DNA of 64,000 nt from Rhizobium sp. RCAM05350 (GTDB lineage: Bacteria > Pseudomonadota > Alphaproteobacteria > Rhizobiales > Rhizobiaceae), in NCBI GenBank assembly GCA_024426085.1, contig CP087974.1, forward strand, positions 372,001 to 436,000, written 5' to 3'. A model generated the notes under the pieces. The model worked only from the letters and a program-made list of their open reading frames with translations. It ran no database searches and was not told the origin of the DNA. Below, piece after piece: positions 32,215-41,647 of the stretch. Made by a program: the position numbers and the translations under genes. The stretch's first letter is position 1, and every line of letters starts with the position of its first letter.

Positions 32215-33516
32215 TCAACCGAAGACGCGGCGGAAGATCGTATCGACATGCTTGGTGTGATAGCCAAGGTCGAATTTCTCGCGGATTTCCGCTTCTGGAA
32301 GGGCTGCGCGCACTTCTGCGTCGGCCAGCAATTCCTCAAGGAAATCGGCGCCCTTTTCCCAGACCTTCATGGCATTGCGCTGCACGAGACGGTAGCTGTC
32401 TTCACGCGATACGCCAGCCTGGGTGAGAGCCAGAAGCACGCGCTGGCTCATCACCAGACCGCGGAACTTGTTCATGTTCTTCAGCATGTTTTCCGGGTAG
32501 ATCACCAGCTTCTCGATGACGCCTGCCAGACGGTTGAGGGCGAAGTCGAGCGTGATCGTCGTATCCGGGCCGATGGTGCGCTCGACGCTGGAATGGCTGA
32601 TATCGCGCTCGTGCCAGAGAGCGACGTTTTCCATGGCCGGAACTACCGACATACGCACCAGACGGGCAAGACCGGTCAGGTTTTCGGTCAGGACCGGATT
32701 GCGCTTGTGCGGCATTGCCGACGAGCCCTTCTGGCCCGGCGAGAAGAATTCTTCCGCTTCCAGAACCTCGGTGCGCTGCATGTGGCGGATTTCGGTGGCG
32801 ACGTTTTCGATCGAGGAGGCGATGACGCCGAGCGTTGCAAAGAACATCGCATGGCGGTCGCGCGGGATGACCTGGGTGGAGATCGGCTCAGCAACGAGGC
32901 CGAGCTTTTCGCAAACATGTTCCTCGACACGCGGGTCGATATTGGCAAAGGTGCCGACAGCGCTGGAAACTGCGCCGGTGGCGATTTCCGTGCGGGCGGC
33001 GACCAGACGGTCGCGATTGCGGTTCATCTCGGCATAGAAACGGGCAAAAGTCAGGCCCATCGTGGTCGGCTCGGCATGAATGCCGTGGCTGCGGCCGATG
33101 CGGACCGTATCCTTGTGTTCGAAGGCACGGGTCTTCAGCGCATTGAGCACGCGATCCAGATCGGCAAGCAGCAGATCGGCCGCGCGAACCAGCTGGATGT
33201 TCAGCGTCGTGTCGAGTACGTCGGACGAAGTCATGCCCTGGTGGACGAAACGGCTGTCAGGACCAATGAATTCGGCCAGATGCGTCAGGAAGGCGATGAC
33301 GTCATGCTTGGTGACGGCTTCGATCTCGTCGATGCGCGCGACGTCGAAAGTGGCAGAGCCGCCTTTCTCCCAGATCGTTCTGGCGGCTTCCTTCGGAATG
33401 ACGCCGAGCTCGGCCAGTGCATCGCAGGCATAGGCCTCGATTTCGAACCAGATGCGGAATTTGGTTTCCGGCGACCAGATGGCCACCATTTCCGGCCGGG
33501 AGTAACGGGGGATCAT
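32215..33516 (-). CDS. purB: Adenylosuccinate lyase
   Basis: 433 residues, intact. The fumarase/aspartase superfamily signature GSSAMPHKRNP is present (flexible catalytic loop), with TSSDVLDTTLNIQL and the proton-donor His region in GRSHGIHAEPTTMGL. It cleaves SAICAR and adenylosuccinate, releasing fumarate, so it acts after PurC and again in AMP formation. Separate from the other pur genes in this window; a terminator follows. Confidence 0.96.
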   Translation of the reverse strand: MIPRYSRPEMVAIWSPETKFRIWFEIEAYACDALAELGVIPKEAARTIWEKGGSATFDVARIDEIEAVTKHDVIAFLTHLAEFIGPDSRFVHQGMTSSDVLDTTLNIQLVRAADLLLADLDRVLNALKTRAFEHKDTVRIGRSHGIHAEPTTMGLTFARFYAEMNRNRDRLVAARTEIATGAVSSAVGTFANIDPRVEEHVCEKLGLVAEPISTQVIPRDRHAMFFATLGVIASSIENVATEIRHMQRTEVLEAEEFFSPGQKGSSAMPHKRNPVLTENLTGLARLVRMSVVPAMENVALWHERDISHSSVERTIGPDTTITLDFALNRLAGVIEKLVIYPENMLKNMNKFRGLVMSQRVLLALTQAGVSREDSYRLVQRNAMKVWEKGADFLEELLADAEVRAALPEAEIREKFDLGYHTKHVDTIFRRVFG

Positions 33517-33577
33517 GGGCTTTAGCTTTCGTGACGATGGGAGTTGGCTGAGCCTCTAGCAAAGATAGACGGCAATC

Positions 33578-34118
33578 TCAACGTTGCTGTTCAGGCATCC
33601 GGCAGGTGAGCCACAGGCTGGTCAGCGCGAGAGCGGCAAATCCAAGCGGCAGATAGAGGCGGATGCCCATGACGATGAACTGATAGATAGCGCTCGCTGA
33701 GGTGAAACTGAGCTGGTAGGCCCAGGTGCCGGTGCCGAACGGCGCATGCCAGCGGGCATAGAAAACGCGGTAATCGAGGGCAAAAGGAGGGCCGTGGCGG
33801 CAATGGTGCAGACGGTCAGGCACAGAAAGAATGCCGCAAAGCGGGTCTCTCGGCCTCTGCCGATTGCGCCGAAACGGCCAAGAAACAGTGCAAACGGCCA
33901 GGAAACCAGACCGCCTGAGAAGAACAGCAGGAGAATGCTGTTGAGATGCGATGTCTCGGCATCATTGCGCAGATAGAGCGCCATCAGTGCCGACAGCGCC
34001 ATCACCAGCCCCCAGAGCGGTGCACCGAACAGAGTTTCCGCAGCGTGGGCAGCGAATGGCGCATCCGAAGCGCCAACCAGACAGTCCTGTTCGTTTTTGC
34101 CCGATCCGGTGATGTCAT
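33578..34118 (-). CDS. Small integral membrane protein, frame broken twice
   Basis: About 179 residues with four predicted membrane helices (LWGLVMALSALMALYL, ILLLFFSGGLVSWPFALFLG, AAFFLCLTVCTIAATALL, LYLPLGFAALALTSLWLTC). Proposed start ATG 34118 overlaps the stop of the upstream gene in ATGA, suggesting translational coupling. Shifts near 34085 and at 33782-33785 (one T missing on the coding strand) join the pieces. Function not recognised; it travels with the DUF2259 gene and rpe. Confidence 0.6.
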
Positions 34119-34851
34119 GGAGCAGGCGAAACCGGAACGGCGATCCAGCGGCCGTCGCGGCCTTCGAAACCGAAGCTCAGCACTTGGACGAGGGCCACAT
34201 GGACCGGTTCGCCTTCCACCGGATTATAGGCCATCACGCCGCCGATACGGTAACCCATCGGGCACTTGCGGCTGTCGGGAATATTGGTGTCGGCGTGCAG
34301 AACGCGGTCCGACGGTTTTCCATCTTCGGTTTGAAAGACGAGGCGAAACCCGATCGACTGGGGCGTGACATCCTTGCATTGCGTGGAGGGTTCTAACGGG
34401 ATTTCCTCGAGCGTTAGGGTGAAATCTCCGTCAACCGGCGGTTCGACGGCATATTGCCGGTAGGTCAGGCGATGGGGGAACTCTCCGTTTCCGTGATCGG
34501 ATTGAAAGCGGCAAGCAGGCCGGGGTTTGCGCGAAGATCGAACTTCTGGACGAGCGCAGCAGCTTTTTCGGCGGTTTGCGCACGTACCCTGGCAAGGCTG
34601 GTGTTTTCTTCATCGATGCGCAGCCGGATCGGTGTGCCGGGTAAAAAGGTATCCTTGCGGGTGTCGATGAGAAAGATATTCGAATAGGGAAAGCCGGAGC
34701 CATCCTGAACGCCGTACTCCTCGAAGGCAAAGACACTGCCATCCGCCGAAAAGCCGATCGGCTGGAACGAGGCAAAATCGCCGGCGCAGGCCGCATCAGC
34801 AAAAAACGCCGAAGCAAGCAACCCAGCCGCGATCTCGCCTGAAAATCTCAC
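34115..34851 (-). CDS. DUF2259 predicted secreted protein, frame broken once
   Basis: About 245 residues with a signal peptide ([22 protein letters not shown]). The segment [38 protein letters not shown] is characteristic of DUF2259 (predicted secreted proteins). Correction at 34474-34478 (run of G) leads through [25 protein letters not shown] to an end PVSPAP. GTG start at 34851 overlaps the rpe stop (GTGA), so it is coupled to rpe. Periplasmic, function unknown. Confidence 0.7.
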
Positions 34852-35525
34852 CCGCGGCCTCCTTCAGCGTTGCTGCGCAGGGTGTCGATGGTTTTGCGAT
34901 AAGCGTCAACATGGCCGCCGCTGAAGATCGCCGAGCCGGCGACGAAGACATTGGCACCGGCGGATGCCGGCAGTGCGATCGTGTCCAGCGCGATGCCGCC
35001 ATCGACTTGGATGTCAATCGGTCGGTCGCTGATCATGGCCTTGATGCGGCGGATCTTCTCTTCCATGGCGGGAATGAACTTCTGGCCGCCGAAGCCGGGG
35101 TTGACGGTCATCACCAGAATGAGGTCGATCTTGTCGAGCAGATAGTCGAGCACGCTTTCCGGCGTTGCCGGATTGATCGAGACGCCGGCCTTCTTGCCGA
35201 GCGCCTTGATCGCCTGCACCGAGCGGTCGAGATGCGGACCGGCCTCGGCATGCACGGTAATGCTGTCGCAGCCAGCTTTCATGAAGGCTTCGATATAAGG
35301 GTCGGCCGGCGCGATCATCAGATGGCAATCGAAGTAGGCCTGCGTATGCGGCCGCAGCGCCTTGATGACATCGGGGCCGAAAGAAATATTCGGGACGAAA
35401 TGGCCGTCCATGATGTCGAGATGGATCCAGTCGGCACCGGCGGCAACGACGTCGCGCACTTCCTGTCCCAGGTTGGCATAATCGGCGGCGAGAATTGAAG
35501 GGGCGATGCGGATAGGCAGGGGCAT
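34848..35525 (-). CDS. rpe: Ribulose-phosphate 3-epimerase
   Basis: 225 residues from ATG 35525 ([20 protein letters not shown]). TIM-barrel epimerase of the pentose phosphate/Calvin pathways. Metal-binding His residues are in [14 protein letters not shown] and FDCHLMI; the second aspartate is in IQVDGGI. Intact. It is the first gene of a coupled set with the DUF2259 and membrane-protein genes. Confidence 0.95.
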   Translation of the reverse strand: MPLPIRIAPSILAADYANLGQEVRDVVAAGADWIHLDIMDGHFVPNISFGPDVIKALRPHTQAYFDCHLMIAPADPYIEAFMKAGCDSITVHAEAGPHLDRSVQAIKALGKKAGVSINPATPESVLDYLLDKIDLILVMTVNPGFGGQKFIPAMEEKIRRIKAMISDRPIDIQVDGGIALDTIALPASAGANVFVAGSAIFSGGHVDAYRKTIDTLRSNAEGGRG

Positions 35526-35586
35526 GATCGGGGGCTCCAACTGTTTTGCGGGCAATAGCATCGCTTTTCATGGCAAACAACCGATG

Positions 35587-36611
35587 TTACCGCTTCATCG
35601 GCATGCGAAGGGCTATCCTTGTTGCGCCCACGTGGGAAGCAGGTCGTTTTTCCGCAGTGGTCGCATCATGCACGCCTCGCGCAATCGCCTGAGCCATGGT
35701 GGATGCTGCAGCGGCGCCAAGATCGATGAAATCCTGCACGGAAACGGTTTTGCCGCTTGTTCCTGTCGCCAGCGCAAAGACCAGGTCGCCGTCGAGCGGT
35801 GTGTGCGACGGCCAGAGCGCAGGAAAAACCGTCGTGGGCTGCAATGGCCAGGCGTTTCGCCTCGGCCTTGGTCAGCACTGCATCGGTGGCTATGATCGCG
35901 ATCGTGGTGTTTTTTGTTTCGCTCTGCCTGCCGCGGAACTTGATCCTGAGGTCCGCGCGTCCTTCGGGAATGGATGTGGCATGCCGAGGCCGCCGAATTC
36001 CGCGTCTTCCTCGAACGGTGCCGACCAGAAGTGCCTGCCGTCACCGATGGTCGCGATCCCAGCGCATTGACGGCGACCAGCGCCGACGGTGATGCCGTTG
36101 TCGAGTATCGTCGACGCAGTGCCGAGCCCGCCCTTGAACGTGGCCGTCAAGGCTCCGGTGCCTGCGCCAGCGGTGCCTGTCGAAAATTCCAGCGCTGCCG
36201 CCTGTACGGCTGCATAGCCGAGTTCGCGATAGGGGGGTAGAGGCCCCAATCCTTGTCGCCACCATTGATCAGGTCGAACAGGATGGCGGCTGGAACGATC
36301 GGGATATGCAGGTTGCCGACCGGAAAGCCACGCCCCATCTGACGCAGCGCCGCCTGCGCTCCGGACGCTGCGTCAAGCCCGAAGGCCGAGCCGCCGGAGA
36401 GAACGATGGCATCGACGGCCTGCACCGTGTTGTGTGGCTCCAGCAGATCGGTCTCCCGCGTACCGGGGGCGCCACCTAGAATCTGTACGGCGGCAATGGC
36501 CGGTTGATCGCAGACGACGACGGACACGCCGGATTTCAGCCGATGGTCCTCGGCATTGCCGACCCTCAGCCCACCGACATCGGTAATCGCATTGCGCGGA
36601 CCGGCGCGCAT
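35587..36611 (-). CDS. P1 (S58) family peptidase / DmpA-like aminopeptidase, frame broken several times
   Basis: About 340 residues in three or four frames. N-terminus RNAITDVGGLRVGNAED, then VDAIVLSGGSAFGLDAASG and GVHDATTAEKRPA near the end match the P1/DmpA self-processing N-terminal-nucleophile hydrolases (beta-peptidyl or L-aminopeptidase). The start ATG 36611 overlaps the stop of the preceding gene (TGATG), so it is probably coupled to the periplasmic binding protein gene. Breaks near 36170, 36080, 35950 and 35840. The substrate is unknown. Confidence 0.75.
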
Positions 36612-37699
36612 CACGGGCTTCCTGAAACCGCCGGAGCGGCGATGAACCGGTTGTTCTGCCACTGTAGCAGGCGATAGGGATTGTCGGTCAGTTCGTGATT
36701 GGCGTTGAAGCGGACTGGACCGAGAACGGTCTGGTAGGGGCCTTTGGCAAGCGCACCCAACACCGGGCCGCCATCCTTGCTTGCCTGGTCCTTTGCCTGC
36801 TCCAGCAGCGTCACGGCTGCAAATGCCGGAAGCACATAGCCCTCGGGAAGCAGTTTTGCCGCCGTCATGGCATCCACGGTCGCCTTGGCGTTCGGCAGGG
36901 TGGCGTAATCGGGCAGGGACACGGCCAGAACGCCATTTGCTAAGGGAATCGGCAGGTTTGCCGCGTCGAGCGCCTCGCCGCCCATCAGTGTCAGCGCCAC
37001 CTGCTCGGATGCGGCGTCGCGCGCAATGATGGCGGTATCAGCGCGGTCTCCACCGGTGAACACATGCGTCGCGCCACTTTTGGCGAGCCGGCGGACAAGG
37101 CTGACCTGCTGTTCCTGGGCCGGGCGATAGGTGTCGGAGAAGGTCGGGGTCAGGCCGATTTCGGCCAGCGCGCTGCGGACGCTTTCCACCAGTTCGCGTC
37201 CGTGGATCGTACCGTCCTCGATCAGTCCCAGCGGCTCGTTCTTCCAGCGCGACAGAATGATTTCCGTCACCTTGGCCGCTTCGGCCTTGGCACTCGGCAC
37301 CAGCCGGAAGAAGGGCCATTTCTTCTTCAGCGCATCTTCCATCAGGATATCGGAGCGAACGCTCAGCGTCACGGCCGGAATACCGGCCTCGGCTAAAGCA
37401 GGCAGCGTCGCCTCCAGACTTTCCGTACACAGGAAGCCGATCGCTGCCTCGGCACCGCTGGCGAGCAGCGCCTTGGTCAGGCTTTCCGCATCCTTCGGCT
37501 CGCAGGTTTCCGGAATGGCGATGATTTCCGAGCCGCGGTCCTCTGCCTGAAAGCGAGCGCCGTCCAGCATCTGCTGCCCGAGAAGCGCGAACGGTCCGTC
37601 CGCCGGCGCAACGACGGCGATCTTCAGGCCCGCAGCCAAAGCTGGGGCGGCCTGCACCGATCCGGCAATAACAAGGCTGGCAAAAATCAAACGGAACAT
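36611..37699 (-). CDS. Periplasmic substrate-binding protein, branched-chain amino acid type
   Basis: About 362 residues from ATG 37699, giving a good signal peptide (MFRLIFASLVIAGSVQAAPALAAG). The fold is Peripla_BP_6/LivJ-like: LKIAVVAPADGPFALLGQQMLDGA, IGFLCTESLEATLPALAEAGIP, YRPAQEQQVSLVRRLAKSGATHVFTGG. No permease or ATPase genes are adjacent, so it may be an orphan binding protein or a sensor partner. Intact. Coupled to the P1 peptidase gene. Confidence 0.78.
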   Translation of the reverse strand: MFRLIFASLVIAGSVQAAPALAAGLKIAVVAPADGPFALLGQQMLDGARFQAEDRGSEIIAIPETCEPKDAESLTKALLASGAEAAIGFLCTESLEATLPALAEAGIPAVTLSVRSDILMEDALKKKWPFFRLVPSAKAEAAKVTEIILSRWKNEPLGLIEDGTIHGRELVESVRSALAEIGLTPTFSDTYRPAQEQQVSLVRRLAKSGATHVFTGGDRADTAIIARDAASEQVALTLMGGEALDAANLPIPLANGVLAVSLPDYATLPNAKATVDAMTAAKLLPEGYVLPAFAAVTLLEQAKDQASKDGGPVLGALAKGPYQTVLGPVRFNANHELTDNPYRLLQWQNNRFIAAPAVSGSP

Positions 37700-37882
37700 G
37701 CGCTTATCCAGTTGAGAATGCCCATGTTTTAAAGATGTGGCCGCAGGGGTCAAAGGAAAAGATCGGAACATGCGCCGGAGGGATGGCAATTGCCGTAAAT
37801 GGCGAAGAAAAACCAGACGATGGGTTTCATATTTCGTTGCAATGTCTATGTGTTAAAAACGTACATCGATCTGGAGACTGCC

Positions 37883-38378
37883 GTGTTGGACAAGACCCAA
37901 CTGGACCCGCTAACCTACCGTGATGCCATGAGCCGGCTGGCCGGGCATGTGCATATTGTCACGGCCGCCCACGGGGGCGTGCGGCGCGGCGTGACGATTA
38001 CGGCCGCATGCTCGGTCTCCGATGATCCGGCGACGCTGCTCGTCTGCCTCAACGGCGCCAACCCCGCGCAACGATATCTTTGCCGAAAGCGGCAGCTTTG
38101 CACTCAACCTTCTTGGTGCAGACCAGATGGATCTGGCTCATATCTTTTCGGGCAAGAACAATGTCGATCCGTCAGAGCGATTTTCCCATGGCACCTGGGG
38201 AGAGCTTAAGACCGGCGCGCCGATCCTTGGCGAAGCCGTTGCGGCGTTCGATTGCCGGCTGATCGATATCAAGACGGTGGCCACCCATATCGTGCTGTTC
38301 GGCCAGGTCGTTGCCGTGACACTCGGCCAACAGAAACCGGCACTTGTCTATCTGGACCGGGACTACCGCACGTTATAG
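37883..38378 (+). CDS. Flavin reductase family protein (RutF-like), frame broken once
   Basis: About 165 residues. GTG start at 37883 with GGAG 6 bases upstream gives VLDKTQLDPLTYRDAMSRLAGHVHIVT, the normal RutF/HpaC start. The FMN-binding segment GVTITAACSVSDDPATLLVCLN is present and the second half has FSHGTWGELKTGAPILGEAVAAFDC. One C too many at 38062-38065 shifts the frame. It supplies reduced flavin to a monooxygenase; no such oxygenase is adjacent. Confidence 0.8.
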
Positions 38379-38404
38379 ATTTCCTCCAAGGGAGCAGAGG
38401 AAAG

Positions 38405-39336
38405 ATGACGACATACGCGAATGGCGCATTGCCTGCCTCGATCGCCGAGACGATGGAGCTGCTGGAATCCGGCGATTATCTTGCTGGCACTGCGCTTTCG
38501 ACCGTGCTGTTCCTGTCGCTGAGAATGAAACGCCCTTTGTTTCTCGAAGGCGAAGCGGGCGTCGGCAAGACCGAAATCGCCAAGGTCCTGGCAAAGGCAC
38601 TCGACCGGCCGCTGATCCGGCTGCAGTGTTATGAAGGCCTCGACATTTCCTCAGCCGTCTACGAGTGGAACTATCCGGCGCAGATGCTGGAGATCAGGCT
38701 GTCGGAAGCGGCCGGGTCAGCCGATCGCCAGACGGTCGAAAGCAATATTTTTTCGGAGAAATACCTGATCAGGCGCCCGGTCTTGCAGGCGATCTCCGCC
38801 GAGGCGGGCAAGGCGCCGGTGTTCCTGATCGATGAACTTGACCGCACCGACGAGGCATTCGAGGCGTTTCTGCTCGAAGTTCTCTCCGATTTCCAGGTGA
38901 CCATTCCGGAACTCGGGACGATCCGGGCGCAGGAGCCGCCGATCGTCATCATCACCACCAATCGCACCCGCGAGGTGCACGACACTTGAAGCGGCGCTGC
39001 CTCTACCACTGGGTCGATTATCCGAAGGCAGCGCAGGAACTGGAGATCATCCGCCGCAAGGTGCCGGGCTGCAATGAGCGCCTGTCGTGGGAAATCGTCG
39101 GTTATGTCCAGCGGCTGAGAACGATCGACCTGTTCAAGAACCCGGGTGTTGCCGGAAACCATCGACTGGGCGACGGCACTCACCGAACTCGATCGTTTAG
39201 CACTCGATCCGGAAACCATCTCCGATACGCTCGGCACACTGCTGAAATACCAGGACGACATCGCGCGGATCGAGGGGTGGAGACGGCCTGCAAGATCCTC
39301 GATGACGTCAAGGCCGAACTCCTGGCGGCAGGGTGA
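38405..39336 (+). CDS. MoxR/CoxD-type AAA+ ATPase, frame broken about three times
   Basis: About 310 residues. Walker A in FLEGEAGVGKTEIAKVLA, Walker B in VFLIDELDRTDEAFEAFLLEVLSDF, sensor 1 in IVIITTNRTREVHD, then LKRRCLYHWVDYP. This is the CoxD-like MoxR group, which works with a VWA protein (next gene) in maturing molybdenum hydroxylases such as CO dehydrogenase. Shifts near 38980, 39150 and 39285; the C-terminus reads ETACKILDDVKAELLAAG. Starts the presumed maturation operon. Confidence 0.82.
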
Positions 39337-39340
39337 TCTC

Positions 39341-40593
39341 ATGGTAGCGGCTGCCCGGACGAGCGACGGCGCCATTCTACCACCCTTGCCTGAGGGCGAT
39401 GGGCGGTTTGCCGACAATATCGTGTTTTTCGCCCGCGCCTTGCGCAAGGCGGGTTTGAAGATCGGGCCGGGAGCGGTTGCTGATGCGATCGAAGCCGTCG
39501 CGCTGATAGGCATCGGTTCCCACGACGAATTCTATGCCACTCTGCAATCGATCTTCGTCAAACGTCACGAGGATCAGGCGCTGTTCGACGAAGCGTTCCG
39601 GCTATTCTGGCGGTCGCGCGACCTGATCGGCAAGATGATCGCGATGATGTCGCCGGTGGCGCCCGATTCTCGTGAAAAGGCACCTCGCCGCGCAGGTGAG
39701 GCCCGCATCAGCGACGCCCTGTTTGCCGATCGTGATGCGCAACGGCCGGTGCGCGACGAACCGGATATCGAGATCGAGCGCGCTTTACCGCGTCCGGCCG
39801 GGAACTGCTGCGCCGGGCGGATTTCGCCCAGATGTCGGCGGGCGAGATTGCCGAGGCGAAGAAGGCTTTGTCGGCGCTGGTTCTACCGATGGATGAAGTT
39901 CGCACGCGCCGTTTTCGCGCCTCGCACCGGCCGCGCCGTATCGACCCGCGGGCCACCATGCGCGATGCGATGAAAACCGGCGGCGATCTCATTCTGCCGC
40001 GGTTCCAGGAAGCGAAGACCCTTCATCCGCCGCTGGTGGTACTGGCCGATATTTCCGGCTCGATGAGCCAGTACACCCGTATTTTCCTGCATTTTCTACA
40101 TGTGCTGACGGAAAAGCGCCGCCGGGTTCACACCTTCCTGTTCGGGACTCGGCTCAGCAATGTGACCCGGCAGATGAAGAACCGCGATCCCGATGCGGCG
40201 ATGGACGATTGCATCCGCGCCGTCAGCGACTGGTCCGGTGGCACGCGGATCGGCGAAACGCTGCATGAGTTCAATCGCCTCTGGTCGCGCCGGGTGCTGG
40301 GGCAGGGCGCCATCGTGCTTCTGATCACCGACGGTCTCGAACGGGATGATGTCGGTGAGCTGGAAACGGAGATGGACCGGCTGCACCGTTCCTGCCGCCG
40401 GTTGATCTGGCTCAATCCACTGCTGCGCTTTGACGGTTTCGAGGCCCGTGCCCGCGGTGTCAGGGCCATGCTGCCGCATGTTGACGAATTCCGCGCTGTG
40501 CATAATCTTGAAGCCGTGTCCGATCTGGCCGAGGCACTTTCAGGCAAAAAATCACGCGATGCCGATCCCCGCCGCTTCATGCCACGGCGATAG
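39341..40593 (+). CDS. CoxE-type VWA domain protein, frame broken once
   Basis: About 417 residues, starting 4 bases after the ATPase gene. The C-terminal half is a VWA domain with a complete MIDAS: LADISGSMSQYTR (DxSGS), GGTRIGETL (Thr) and LLITDGLERDD (Asp). The N-terminal half (FFARALRKAGLKIGPG, LQSIFVKRHEDQALFDEAF) is the CoxE-specific helical part. Frame change near 39780-39790. CoxD and CoxE together reconstruct the Cu/S/Mo centre in CO dehydrogenase systems; here the client enzyme is not in the window. Confidence 0.83.
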
Positions 40594-40612
40594 CGCAACA
40601 GGAGGAGAGCAT

Positions 40613-40942
40613 ATGCTGGGCCAACCTCTTTATCCCGATCCATTAACGGTTGCCGAGGAATGGCATGCCGATGGACGTGGGGTTGCCATTGCCACCGTCA
40701 TCGAGACCTGGGGTTCGGCGCCAAGACCGGGCGGAAGCCATCTGGTCATCGACTCGCAGGGTAATTTTCATGGTTCTGTTTCCGGTGGCTGTGTTGAAGG
40801 CGCGGTGATTGTCGAGGCAGCCGAGGTGATTACATCTGGTACGGCACGAATTCTCGAGTTCGGCGTTGCCGATGAGACCGCCTGGCGGGTCGGCCTCTCG
40901 TGCGGCGGCCGCATCCGCATCTATGTCGAAAGGCTGGGATAA
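40613..40942 (+). CDS. XdhC/CoxI family protein, N-terminal domain only
   Basis: 109 residues, intact, with GGAGGAG upstream. Covers only the XdhC_CoxI N-terminal domain: IATVIETWGSAPRPGGSHLVI and HGSVSGGCVEGAVI, the conserved G-S-A-P-R-P and S-G-G-C-V-E motifs, then FGVADETAWRVGLSCGGRIRIYVE. XdhC proteins carry and sulfurate molybdenum cofactor for xanthine dehydrogenase-like enzymes. The Rossmann domain is encoded by the next gene 3 bases downstream, so the protein is split relative to classical XdhC. Confidence 0.85.
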   Translation: MLGQPLYPDPLTVAEEWHADGRGVAIATVIETWGSAPRPGGSHLVIDSQGNFHGSVSGGCVEGAVIVEAAEVITSGTARILEFGVADETAWRVGLSCGGRIRIYVERLG

Positions 40943-40945
40943 GCG

Positions 40946-41647
40946 ATGTTGCTGGAACATCTGCATAGGCTGAACACGGCGCGCGACGCACGGCTGGCGA
41001 CGGTAACGGTCACCGAACTCGGCACCGGAACGGCTCGACTTTTCCTGGAGGGAGAGGCTTATGATCCTTCCATTGCGCCAGCCATAGAGTTGGCGCTGTG
41101 CACGGGCAAATCCGGTATTATCGAGATCGACGGACAGGCTGCCTTTATCAATGTCTATCTGCCGCCACCCCGGATCGTCGTCATCGGTGCGGTTCATATT
41201 TCCCAGGCGCTTGCCGGTATGGCGCAGATTGCCGGGTTCGACCTGACGATCATCGATCCGCGCAGCGCCTTTGCGACACCGGAACGGTTTGGCGAGACAA
41301 AGCTTCTTGGCGAATGGCCTGAAGATGCGCTCCAGCGCGCACCGCTGGATGCCTATACCGCGCTGGTGGCTGTCACGCATGATCCGAAGATCGACGATTT
41401 TCCATTGATGAAGGCGCTTGAGGCTGGCTGTTTCTATGTCGGAGCGTTGGGAAGCCGCAAGACCCATGCCGGCCGTGTCGAGCGGCTGACAAAGCTGGGC
41501 GTGGATGAAACCGGCATAGCCCGCATCCATGCGCCAATCGGTCTCGACATCCGCGCGTCAAGCCCCGCAGAAATTGCCGTCGCAATTCTCGCCGACATTA
41601 TCCAGACGCTGCACGCGCGATGTGACGGCTGGCCAGAGAGACGCTGA
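40946..41647 (+). CDS. XdhC family protein with C-terminal Rossmann domain
   Basis: 233 residues, intact. The C-terminal XdhC_C Rossmann part is clear: PPPRIVVIGAVHISQALAGMAQIAGFDLTIIDPR, then AVTHDPKIDDFPLMKALEAGCFYVGALGSRKTHAGR and IHAPIGLDIRASSPAEIAVAILADI. The N-terminal 80 residues are weakly conserved. Partner of the preceding single-domain protein; both would handle molybdenum cofactor before insertion into a hydroxylase. Confidence 0.85.
   Translation: MLLEHLHRLNTARDARLATVTVTELGTGTARLFLEGEAYDPSIAPAIELALCTGKSGIIEIDGQAAFINVYLPPPRIVVIGAVHISQALAGMAQIAGFDLTIIDPRSAFATPERFGETKLLGEWPEDALQRAPLDAYTALVAVTHDPKIDDFPLMKALEAGCFYVGALGSRKTHAGRVERLTKLGVDETGIARIHAPIGLDIRASSPAEIAVAILADIIQTLHARCDGWPERR

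Noticed and set aside
32248-33525. A 425-codon plus-strand open frame opposite purB, and similar long frames opposite the GGDEF-EAL gene (28087-29232) and sufD (62139-63152)
   Set aside because: Each mirrors a well-identified gene; composition is His/Arg/Asp-rich and without family resemblance.
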